Part shown: one piece after another, positions 11,226 through 22,232 of the stretch | How the letters are laid out: the number at the start of each line of letters is the position of its first letter | Position numbering within the stretch: position 1 is the stretch's first letter | NCBI GenBank assembly: GCA_030490835.1 | Contig: CM059972.1 | Location: 11,934,264 to 11,998,263 of the forward strand | Direction of reading: 5' to 3' | Source: Annona cherimola | Taxonomy: Eukaryota; Streptophyta; Magnoliopsida; Magnoliales; Annonaceae | DNA length: 64,000 bases | Notes under the pieces: model-generated | Told to the model about the DNA's origin: nothing | The model's database searches: none | The model's input: only the letters and a program-made list of their open reading frames with translations | Made by a program: the position numbers and the translations under genes

Positions 11226-11705
11226 GAAAATTTTTTGGGTTATTTCCAAATCTACCCACTACGTTTGACTTTAATTTCAAATACACCTATTACGTTCCAA
11301 AATCTCAGATATATCCACTACATTTGCATTTATTCCCAAAAATGTCTATTTCGTCAAACACTGTCAGTTAAATTTTTTTAAAATACCCAAAATATCTCTG
11401 TTGTAAAATAATAAATGATGAAATGAATAAAAAGAAAATGAAATTAAGACACTTTAAATTTAGAATTCATGTGCAGTTAGGGTATTAGTGAGCTATAACA
11501 TTCAATTTTTCAATTGTATCATAAATTTGAAGGGCGTATTAGTAATTTAATATATTCTTTAATAGCGTTAACTCACGGAATATGCATTTTTGGGATTAAA
11601 AGCAAACATAGTAGGTATATTTAGAATTTTAGAAACGTAGTGAGTATATTTAGAATTAAAGTCAAACATAGTGAGTATATTTGAAAATAATCCAAAATTT
11701 TTATA
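11226..11705. mobile_element. Long-inverted-repeat element (family E), about 480 bp
   Basis: The left arm reads TTTCCAAATCTACCCACTACGTTTGACTTTAATTTC. The right arm is its inverted copy (TTAAAGTCAAACATAGTGAGTATATTTGAAAATAATCC). Each arm carries several repeats of a unit resembling TACCCACTACGTTTGAC. Related copies lie at 30885-32075 and 44110-45060. No coding capacity. A Mutator-like MITE is plausible. Confidence 0.65.
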
Positions 11706-11769
11706 TAAACAAACACATCCTATATTCAAAAAATAATAATAAAATGACAAAATGTCTTCTATAAGTTTC

Positions 11770-11893
11770 AACAGAATAAGTTTCAAAAGGTATACAAAAC
11801 CTCCTACTCATTCATTTCATTATCATACAAAAACAGAATAAGTTTCAAAAGGTATACAAAACCTCCTACTCATTCATTGCATTATCATACAAA
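11770..11893. repeat. Tandem repeat, 62-bp unit, two copies
   Basis: The unit beginning AACAGAATAAGTTTCAAAAG occurs at 11770-11831 and again at 11832-11893 with few changes. A shorter third piece (ATACAAAACCTCCT) follows. 11900-12399 shows no other recognisable feature. Confidence 0.8.
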
Positions 11894-14517
11894 ACCTCCT
11901 GCTCATTTATTTTGTTATCTCTAGAGCCTTAGGAGGGAAATACATGACTAACCGCAGGACAGAAAAATAAGTTTGCAAGCATCATTTTAGATCTTTCATC
12001 TAATAAAATGCTAAGGATGTTGTAATGCATACTCAATTTTTAGTTAATCACACACATGATAAAATGACACAAAAAATACAACGTCCTTAACATTTTATCA
12101 GATTAAATATCTAAATGCATACTTAATTTTTTGAATGGCAGTTAATCTCATAAATCGCTTCTAAAACTCTGCAGACTATAAAATGAATGAAGAGGTCTGC
12201 AATGTATCTTTAGAAGCTTATTTCAATTGGAACATGTAGGGAGCATTTATGATGTTTTAAATTTTTTTGCTGGTAGATTAAAAGTTTTTGTACTATTAGC
12301 TTTTACACACAACCAAGTACATCCTAATTATAGTTAAGAATTACTTAGCAAGGGCTTTTGTTTAGTGAAAAGAAAAGCCTTATTCCAATTAAATTACAAA
12401 GAGGCATTGTCATCATGAGTTGCAATTAGTTGAAGGGGTCTTCAGGAGGAAGCCTGATGTGTTGTTTGTTTGGGTGGATGGTTGATGGTATGTCCACAAT
12501 GTTGGGGGAGGCAGAGGATATGCTCGCTGAAGAACTCCAAACATCGAAAATAGAGAATGGTCTAAGGAAGTAAATTCAACCCAAAGGCAAAGCAATATTT
12601 CTTTGTTTAGTATGGGTGATGAAGATATACGAGAAGAAAGTTTTCAAGATTTGGAAGGTTCGTCGCTAATTCTCATTTGAAAAATCTCTATTTGGTGGAA
12701 TTCGAATTAGTAGACAATTTGAGAAGGAATTTACAAGAAAGACCTTGACTTTTTGATAGAAACCTTTTGCTCTTTATGGAGATCACAGAACTTATTAGAC
12801 GAGAGGAGGTCTCTATGGTGATGTCGCCTTTTTGAATTCATATACACGATATCCCTTTCTTGTTAGAGAAAGAACCTTTGGGGAAACAAATTGGAAGCTC
12901 ATTTGTGAATTATGGAGAGGTAGTGGTCTCTGAGCACACTTTGAAGATTCAAGCTGAAGTGGACGTTAGGATACCTCTTCGGCAGGGCATTCACTTCAAG
13001 GAAGAGAATGAGAAGAAGCAATAACTGAACTTCCAATACGAACAACTCCTTGTATTTTGCTATTCTTGCAAGAGAATAGAGCATGCTTATAAAGAGTGCC
13101 CATACATGACCTAGGGGAAAAAGATGATGGTTGAATCAGAGCTACCTTATGATAGCCATTTGAGGGTGGATTTCAAATTAATAAGTCCGAGGGAGGTTGG
13201 GGGGTGGAGGAGAGCAATAGGTGAGCCCAAAAGATATGTACATGATGAGGATACAAGAAATGGGAAAATTGTAGTTAATATGATTGAAGACACTTTACTG
13301 GCCAACGGAGGGGAGACTAGAGGTCAAAGATTGGATGTTGGAGAGTTACAAAGAGCTTTGTCATAGATTTCAGATAACGATGATGATGCTCATATGCAAG
13401 GGGACAATATTCAAAGTGGTGTTGTGTACTTTGATGCAGATAAATTATGAAGAGGGAAGGAAAACACTCCTATTGGAATTGCTTAGGATGTTCTTTTTAT
13501 ACGCAAAGTGATGACTCTCAAAGTTGTATAAGTAAGGACTGGGGGTTATGAACTATTTGATATAAAAAAAGATGCAAAGAGGGATGAAGAGGGCTGAATA
13601 GGGGAGATAAATGTAAGTAGGGGGTGGGATAATGGATTGAACCTCAATTTAGGGCATATGGATGTGAGGATACAAATATACCAAGGAAGGAAGTGGAAGA
13701 GAGAGGCAAGGGTTTAGTTCTCTAGTAATATGGATTTGATAGAGGACCATCATATCCAGAACCAAGGTAAATAATAACAACTAGAGGAGGTTAGTCTGGA
13801 CAGCATGAGAGAACATTATCAAACACCGAAGAGAAGTAGGAGGGGGATATAATTCCAGTGGTAAATATTCAGGCGGTGGCTTGGGAGATGTTCCTGCCTC
13901 TCTAAGAGAAATAAGGATCTTAAGTAAGAATTGTTATGAGCTTGGGAACTCACATGCAATTCGGAACCAACTTGACCTCATCAAGAAGCAAGCTCTTACA
14001 ATTCCATTTTTGATGGAGATGAAAAAGAGATAAAATGAGATAAAAGCAATTAAGTGCAGTTACATATGGATTTTTTTTTTATAGTTATTGACAGTGAGAA
14101 AATAGAGGGGTCTAGCATTACGTTGGTATTAGGATATTACTCTTCGCATTCAATCTTATTCTAAAAACCATATTGATGCTCACATCTTGGGGGAGGGAAA
14201 ACTCTAGTGGAAGTTCATTAGGTTTTATGGTTAACCAATTACATTGCGAAGATGGGAGAGTTGGAATTTGATGAAACATCTTAAACCTATAGATGATTCT
14301 TCGTGGGTGATAGCAGGAGACTTTAATGAAGTTACCGAAATTTTGGAAGTCATCAGCAATCATTCTAGAAGTGACAGTCAAATTGCAAGCTTTAGGGAGG
14401 TATTTGATTTTTTCGAGCTTTTGGATTTGGGTTTCTAGGGGTGGCCTATGACATGGCAAAATAACACGAAGTGTTTGAATTGAGTAGAAGCACGTCTAGA
14501 TAGAGTGTTAGTTTCCA

Positions 14518-15192
14518 GTAGGGGTGATACTCAACTCAGTTCGATTTGGGTAACAGTCTACCCTATCCATACCCTAGTTCTAAAAAGCCTACCCTACCCT
14601 ACCCTACCCACTTATACTATACTCTACCTATCCATTACCCATAGGGCCAGTTCTGCTTTTGGTTCCAAATTGATTCTTATAATAGCCAACGATGACATGT
14701 GAAAAAAATATTTTTTATGTTGTTTTAAATAATATAAAGAAATACTCATTTACATTTTAAAATTTATAGTTTATAATTAATTTTATTTTGTTGTTGTTTA
14801 CATCTATTTCTACGTTCTTTATAGCCTCATTATCCATATTAATAATCACATTAACATTATTATCCGTATTCATGTTATGATCATCCGTCGTTACACATAC
14901 AAACCCTATACAAAAATTAAATAAAAAATAATTTATTGGTGAATGAGGGATTTAAAACTATTATGTATTCATTTATATACATATGTTTATAGTTATTTAC
15001 TATTAGGATACCCACGTGGGTACCTATTCGGGTCGATTCCAGATGTTTAATGTGTATATCATACCCTTATTTTATTTAGGGGATTGGATAATGATTTCTA
15101 CCTTACCCATATACATGGGTAAAATTTTCTAACCTACCTCACCTAATTTAGGGTCAGGTCAGCAGGTACCTATCCTACCCAAGTTGCATCCA
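14518..15192. mobile_element. Non-autonomous DNA transposon inside the LINE endonuclease
   Basis: The LINE endonuclease reading stops at VLVS and resumes at VSIDWLD on either side of this 675-bp insert. TAGTTTCCA occurs at 14509-14517 and 15193-15201, giving an 8-9 bp target-site duplication. The ends are GTAGGGGTGATACTCAAC and, inverted, TGGATGCAACTTGGGTAGG, a weak inverted repeat of hAT style. The interior is rich in TACCC and GGGTA words. No coding capacity. Confidence 0.8.
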
Positions 15193-15887
15193 TAGTTTCC
15201 ATTGATTGGTTGGACTAGTTTTCGTTTGCAAAAGTATATCACTTGTTGACAACAACGTCTGATCATTGTCCCATTATGCTTCACATTGATGATAGAAGAC
15301 AAAGATATTGACCCGCTAGACAGTTTAGGTATGAAATTTATTACGCTAAGTATAAGAAAGCAGAGGAGATAGTTTAAACGGTTTAGGGGTCTCACCCATG
15401 TTGCTCAACATCCTTAATTGATAAGATTGAGTGAAAGTTTTGGTGAGCCACTTTATCTAAGCAATCTGTTAGATAAGATTGAGTGGAAGCTCTGGGGAGC
15501 CATTTTGTGTGGGCAAGAGCTACAGAGTAAATGCTAGAGGTAATTTGAAAGCAGCCATGTTATCTAAGCAATCTATTATGGAGTAGTTAGAATACCAAAA
15601 TCCTTTAGATAAGAGGTTGAGTAGATTAATGTACAAGAAATCAAAATTAACCTATTATTAGAGGATCAAGAATTTCAATGAAAATAGAGATCTAAAGTCA
15701 ATTGCCTTCAAAATGGGGATAGGAATTACTTTGTATTTTCACAAAACAGTATCTTAAAAGAGAAGGAATACAATTAATGTGCTTGAAGATAATAGCGAAT
15801 GTAGACATGAAGACCAAGAAGCGAAGGAAAAATTAGTTAGGTAATATTCTATCAATTTATTTACTTTTAAGTGCAAGGGGTTTTAGA

Positions 15888-17092
15888 CAATGTTGTAAGA
15901 ACCAGACCAGACCGGCCAGTCTGACCGGTTCGACCAGGAACCGGTGCAGTTTTCGATTCGATTGCATTTGGTTTGGTTCAGATACATAAAACCAACTGAA
16001 CCGGCGGTCGAACCGGATTCGCCCAGTTGGACCTGAAATATATTTAAAAAACCAAAAAAGTCCCGATGCCCGCTCGTCCTCTCATTTTTGCCCTTTCGAA
16101 TTTCGACCACGAAACGCTACTGTCGCTAGCTCGCGCTCACTGTCGCTCGCCTGACGCCCACTCTCCTCGTCTTCGGACGTCCGCTCTCCTCATCTCCAGA
16201 CGCCCGCTTGCTGCCCGACGCCTGCTCATTGTCCATCGCCCGCTTACTGCTCGACTCCTGCTCACTGTTCGTCGCCCGCTCGCTGCCCGTTGCCCGCTCC
16301 CGTCTCCCGATGCCTGAGTCCCACTCGCTCGCGCTCACCCGCCGCCCTCTCGCTCGCGCTCTCGATCAACGAATGAGATTATCTGAGGATTGCAATTTTG
16401 GCAAATGCAACGGGAGGGAGAGATGAGGCGCAATTCTTTAGTTGCTTACGGCGTCCCTAGCACACATAGAAGATGGCAACGACTGTCGTGTCGTTTCCAC
16501 GGTGAGGCAGTCTGGGGTGAGACGGGAGACAATCGTAGCCGTTTCGTACCACTGTCGATTTTTTAGCCGTTGATGTTGGGAGCATTGGTAAGGAGCGGTG
16601 CAAAATAAAATGGCGAATTGACGTCTTCTGTTGGACGCTTTCTTGCTTTTTTGGGTTTCTGACATGGCAGTCCGCAGGAGTCGAAAAAATATTTAATAAA
16701 TTGGCTTTGGACTTGGGGTAGGATAAAGTGGATAAATAATAATAGTAATAATAATAATAAAGAGGTTTGGAATTTGCATGGAATGTTAGCATGTGGGAAA
16801 TATAGGAATTTATTATGATGCTCTCTGCATTAACCATTGTCTTTAATTCATGATGGATGGTCAGAAAAAGTAACATCATTTCGAAATGCATGTGATAATA
16901 AAGTAGAGTAGTTAAGTACTTAATATTATAAAAAATGTAAGAATAGTTGAAAATTGAAAATTTAATATTATCAATATATTTTATTTAAAATTTAAAAATA
17001 ACTTAATATTTATGACATCATAAATATGTCATGCTGACGTCACCGGTTCAAACCAGACCAGTTCAATTACCGATTCGGTTATGACAACATTG
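15888..17092. mobile_element. hAT-type non-autonomous transposon, 1205 bp
   Basis: The left terminus CAATGTTGTAAGAACCAGACC and the right terminus GGTTATGACAACATTG are inverted repeats. The perfect 8-bp duplication GTTTTAGA flanks the element at 15880-15887 and 17093-17100. Next to both ends are words such as GACCGGTTCGACC and CCGGTTCAAACCAGACC. The interior has a strongly GC-rich tandem stretch (about 16070-16370, variants of CGCTCGCTGCCCG) in otherwise AT-rich DNA. No transposase is present. It split the LINE between its endonuclease and reverse transcriptase. Confidence 0.9.
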
Positions 17093-20056
17093 GTTTTAGA
17101 TGGTGTGTTTAAGCATATAAGGGGTAGAGTATCTAGCAAGGATAATAAGTTGCTCATCCAACTGAAAGATAAGGACCAATTCGAGAGCTCTAAAGGAAAT
17201 AGATCTGATGAAGACAACTGGACCTAAGATATGTTGGCTAGTTTTTTCTCAAAAAAGTTAGAACGTGATCAATGAAGAAATTACAGCTGCATTTGAAAGC
17301 CTAATGGATTCCTAGATAAATCAGCAAGTACGAGATTGCATGATAGAGATTAATAGGACTTCCATAATGTAATAGGGGCCTCTAAATCAATGGAGTTTAA
17401 ACTACTTAGCTTATGTAATATGATAGACAAGTTATTTTTGAAAGTCTTAGCTAATCGGCTGAAGATTTGTCCCTGTGAGGTCATTTTCAAAGAACAAAGT
17501 GCTTTCATTCCACACTATTTGATTGCGGACAATATGGTTCTTATGTATGAGGCAATTCGTTCTCTACGAAGTAGAACTAAAGGGCATTTGAAGGAAATGA
17601 TAGTTAAATTTGATATGTGCAAAGCTTACGATTGTGTTGAGTGAAATTTTCTTTTCACAGTGATGGAAAAAATGGGTTTTGGAAATAAGTGGGTTCAATG
17701 GATGAGGGATCTAGAACTTCTACTAGTTATCAAATTATTGTTAATGGATTTCAAACAGACCAAGTTTTACCAACAAGAGGGCTGCTGCAAGGGGACCCAT
17801 TACCTTCTTATCCTTTTCTATTATGTGCTATAGGATTATCTTCTTTGATCAAGGTAGCCCACGATGATAGTTAGCTACATGAAATTAGATTTAATATAAA
17901 TGGTCCTATATTAACACACCTATTTTTTCAGATGACATTTTGTTGTTTCTTCGGGCTAGTATAGGTGAAGTGGAATGCTTAAAGAGAGTGCTTAGGGAGT
18001 ATGAACAATCTTCAGGCTAGAAAGTTAACATTGGTAAAACAGCTTTACTCTTTAGTAAAAATTCTAGGATAGAGACGAGGATTCAAGCAGAAAACTTATT
18101 AGGCTTAATAGGACAACTAATTACTACATACTTGGGTTATCAGCTATAGAAGGAATAGGATAAGTTGTTCCAAAACTTAAAGGAGAAATTATGGTAGAAA
18201 GTGCAAGGCTGGCAGAGCAAATTATTATCTAGTGGTGGCAAGGAAGTTCTCATTAAGACAGCTGCTCAAGCAGTGCCTAGCTATGCGATGAGTATGTTTA
18301 TCCTTCCTAAAATAAATTAGGATGAGCTTAATTCCATTACGAGATGATTTTGGTGAGGAAAAACAAAGGGTAAAAGAAAGATAAGTTGGATTGTTTGGAG
18401 GAAAATATGTTATCTTAAAAAAGAAGGGTGTTTGGACTTTAGGAATCTTTAAGACTACAACTTGGCTATGGTGGCAAATCAACTCTGGTGACTCGTAACT
18501 AATCCCACTTCATTATGTTAAAGATTTCTAAAAGCTAAAAATTTCAAGGATGACAATATATGGGACAACAAAGTTGTTCAGGGATGCTCATTCACTTGGA
18601 GGTGTTTTGTATAGGTATTACCTCATATCAAAGCAGGCACTAAATGATGTATAAGAGATGACAAAACTATTATGATCTTTAGAAATCATTAAACAGAGGG
18701 TAAGTTGCAGGCTGCAGGGCCTTTATCTAGTGATTTCACTTTAGAATCAAAGGTAGAGTTGTTGATTGATAAGGTAAGTAAAAGTTGGAATGAGGATTTA
18801 AGTAAGATGGCAAATGGTGAGGAAGGATGGTTATAGATCAAAGATATAATGATTTTGAGGGAGGAGGCAATAGATTGGGTATGCTAGGCAAGAGATCCCA
18901 TGGGAGGATTCGCAATTCGAACTGCATATAATTTGGTGAGAGAGATGAATGCTGCTAGTGGAGAGGAAGAGGCGGGGACATGGGAGTGGGGATGGGCTAA
19001 TATTAAAGATGATTTGGAAAATATGTGTTTTGAAAAAGATTCAAAATTTCGAGTGGCATTTGGTTCATGCTTCTTTACCTACGAGGACAAACCAACAAAG
19101 GAGAGGACTTCCAATGAGCATCACCTGCTCCTTTTGTAATATGCCTGATTTCGTTGAGGATGATTTTTATCTTTTCTGGCATTATTACCAGATTTCAACT
19201 ATTGGTGAGTGGGAGAAACTAGCAGATCTTAGATGTCAGCACTTTTCTTATTTGAAAGCAATTCTATACAAGTTATTGATGGACAAAGTTCATGAGAGGT
19301 TCCAATTGTTTATCACATACTGCTGGAGACTTTGGTTTAAACAAAATAAGGGTGTGGTAGAGGGATCTATGGGTATTTTGAAGGGGAAAATTAGATGGTG
19401 TTCCTCATATACATACCAATTTTAATCGGTTAGTTTCATTAGAAATGAATGACTGATTTCGGAGGAGAATCTAGGGAGTTGGTAGTGCCTAGATGAAGGA
19501 TGTAAAACTAAATGTGGATGTGGATGAATGAGGGAGAGAGATGTTTGGGCTTGGGAGTTGTGATCAGGACTACGATAGGCAAATTTATTGCAATTAACTG
19601 TTGTATGCTCAAATGTTATGCTTTTGATTCTCTGCAAAGGGAAGCCAAAATTGCATTATTTGAATTGAAATGGTTAAATGACTTAGGAGTTAAGAAGGCC
19701 TTCATGGAAAGTGACTCTTTGATCCTACTTGATATTCTTAAGCATGAGGGACGAGTGTTGTCAGAACTGAAACTTTTGGTTGATAGGGTAAAGAATTGTT
19801 GTTGGGTTTTCATTTTTCATTTTTTTACTCATGTTTTAAGAAGTGGCAATATTGCTACCCCTACGTTGGCAAACTTTTCTTGTGAAACTAGTGGGGATGA
19901 GATGATCTCGTGGGAAAACGCTCTTGAATTCATTGTCGATAGGTTGTGGGTTGACTTGTTTCATTGTTCGAGGTCTAAGTGATCTTGTTCGCTATTTTTT
20001 GTGGAGTGATGTGTTTGGTTGATATGTTTATTTATTTCGCAAAAAAAAGTTGTTGT

Positions 20057-21776
20057 TGTTGGTCCTGAGTTGATGGCAAAACCCAAGAGGGGAGGGGTGA
20101 ATTGGGTATTTAAAAATTATATCTTAAACAGAAGCTTATCCCCGGATTAATCCAGTCCCCTTAATGGAGAAATGAAAAGGAAAGCAATGTAAATAGCAGA
20201 AGTATAAATCAAGCACACAGGATTTTTATAGTGGTTCGGGCAACCTCCCTACTCCACTCTTCCAAGCTCACACTCTTTGTGACTTGGGTTCCACTATTGT
20301 ATTCTCTTAATACAATTAGAGCCACTGCTCTCTTCTAGATTCCAGCTCTAGGTGGCATCAACAAAACACAGCATAAGTAGGTGATGAGTCACACTCCAAT
20401 CACACACTACTTTGCCTACACTTGATCTTAGTTCCTCAAACTAAATCAAGTTTAACACATACAACAGAAACAATAAGAAAACTACACTTTACAGATGTGC
20501 AGAAGCAGTTTGGCGCAGAGAAGAACTTGTTGAAGTGGCTTTGTATGATCAGTAGTTGAGCTCTTGCAATTTGAAGCAAAGTTCTTCCTCTTTAGTTGGC
20601 TTGATCTCTTTAAAGCTCTTGTAGATGGTAGTTATGCACTCTTAATGATTTTCAGCTTCTTCCCTCGTCCACCATGAATGCTATTTATAATTTTGGAGGG
20701 AATCCGAACGTTAGAGGGTAGGTGGCGCGCATTTAATGCGCCAACGTTCGAATAAATTCCGACCGTTGCGACCCAAGTCGCATGTGGAGTCGACTTCGGA
20801 TGCGACTTCGCCCAAGTCGCAGATGGAGTCGACTTCGGGTGCGACTTCGCTTCACCGTCGCAACTTCAAGTTTCAGTCAGGGTCGACTTGGGTTCCGACT
20901 TGACCCAAGTCGCAGGTGAAGTCGACTTCGGGTGCGACTTCACCTCGACAGTTGACTTCATGAATTTGGAACTTGGAAACTTTTGTTTTGCTTAGTCTTT
21001 CTCAAGCCTTTTAATTCCTTTGCAACTTTTGTTAACCTTTGGATCATGGTGTCTTGCTTTCATTAGCTCCAAGATTTGCAAACCTTAAATCCTTGAATCT
21101 TGAACATTTGGATCTTGTGAAACTTGAAGAGCTTGACCCTTGCATGATTGATTCAAGCTCCTTGCTTCGCATTGGACTCATGACTTGATTTCATCTTGAA
21201 TATGAATCTTAGCTTTTGATCTTCAAGAAACTTCAGTTGCTATTTGAGAATGAACTTTGCATCTTATTTGGATTTGATAAAGTACAAATGGATCCTTGGA
21301 ATAAGCTTGAAACTTCAATCTTTAAGTCTGAACTCCTCAAGTCGAAGTTGGAGTCGACCTCGTCTGCGACTTCGCCCAAGTCGCACCTGGAGTCGACTTC
21401 GCCTGCGACTTCGTCATGTTCGTTTCCACTTTTTCAACTCTGGATGCTTGAAGTCGATGCTGGAGTCGACTTCGTCTGCGACTTGGTTTCCTAAGTCGCA
21501 CCTGGAGTCGACTTGGCTTGCGACTTCACTTGCTTGTTTTCTATTTTCAATGCTATCCACCTTTTGCCATTTGAAGTCGCTTGTGAAGTCGACTTAGGTA
21601 TCGACTTCACCCCAAGTCGAAGTCCAAGTCGACTTGGTAATCGACTTGACTTCTTTGTTTTCCTTAAACACTTGGCAAACTCATTAGTACACTTTATATA
21701 CTCAAATTAGTCTTTGTTTAATCATCAAAACTTATGCTTTGGTCAATTTGTTTTGTTTTGAACATTGTTTCCAACA
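20057..21776 (+). mobile_element. Solo-LTR-like element, 1720 bp, with GTCGAC repeats
   Basis: The element begins TGTTGGTCCTGAG and ends TTGTTTCCAACA, the TG...CA termini of an LTR. The 5-bp repeat GTTGT flanks it (20052-20056 and 21777-21781). No gag, pol, primer-binding site or partner LTR is seen, so it reads as a solo LTR. Two blocks (about 20760-20960 and 21340-21640) contain at least nine versions of a motif built on the palindrome AAGTCGACTT paired with TGCGACTTCG and AAGTCGCA. Reading frames inside are products of this repeat. Strand is arbitrary. Confidence 0.65.
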
Positions 21777-21781
21777 GTTGT

Positions 21782-22217
21782 GTCATTTGAAAAAAGATTT
21801 AGTAGTCTTGATACTTAAATGACTTTACTTATTTGTGGCATATATACGTTTTTAGCACATACAAGTTTTTAATTACTATAAGTTTTGATCTTAAATAAAT
21901 TATTATGAAGAGTTTAACAAAATATTATTTTTTATTAAAATTAACAATAACTTAACACAATTGATTGCATTGAATATTTTTTCAGTGTTCATTAAACCAA
22001 GTAAGGTATTGTTAATAGACACCACATTGAGCACCAATCATTTGCCCCTATTGCATCTGGACAAGACCAAAAACCTATTTTTAATATTTTTAAAAAGCAT
22101 GTTTATGTCCTAGTCACCATTTGCGACGGGTGCCAATGATGGCTAGGCTATCGTACACATTGAATTGGATTTCTTACTTCATTCAAAATGAATAAATGCT
22201 CAGTGCACGTCTTTTTA
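21782..22217. other. Unassigned intergenic sequence
   Basis: AT-rich sequence between the solo-LTR-like element and the - strand LINE. No gene or repeat boundary is recognised. Confidence 0.4.
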
Positions 22218-22232
22218 TAAATTAATATTTTT

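Larger units (their letters stand above)
12400..20048 (+). mobile_element. Degenerate L1-type LINE with RNase H domain
   Basis: Protein pieces occur in the order expected of a plant LINE but are broken by many stops and frameshifts. First is ORF1 with a DUF4283-like part (about 12830-13020) and a CCHC zinc knuckle at 13058-13099 (C-x2-C-x4-H-x4-C). Next is the apurinic-type endonuclease, with GDFNE at 14316-14330 and SDHCPI at 15258-15275. The reverse transcriptase covers about 17390-18100, with the active-site motif seen as FSDD at 17925-17936. A zinc-binding RT-associated segment lies near 19126-19200 (CSFCNMPDF), followed by the RNase H domain (about 19530-19980). An A-rich tail ends at 20048. 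Two DNA transposons interrupt it (14518-15192 and 15888-17092). The 5' end is uncertain. It cannot be active. Confidence 0.85.

Noticed and set aside
16066..16426. Overlapping Arg/Ser/Ala-rich open frames on both strands
   Set aside because: They are by-products of the GC-rich tandem core inside the hAT element at 15888-17092.
21216..21710. Open frames rich in SRPRLR and STSSAT repeats
   Set aside because: They come from reading through the GTCGAC/TGCGAC repeat array of the solo-LTR-like element.
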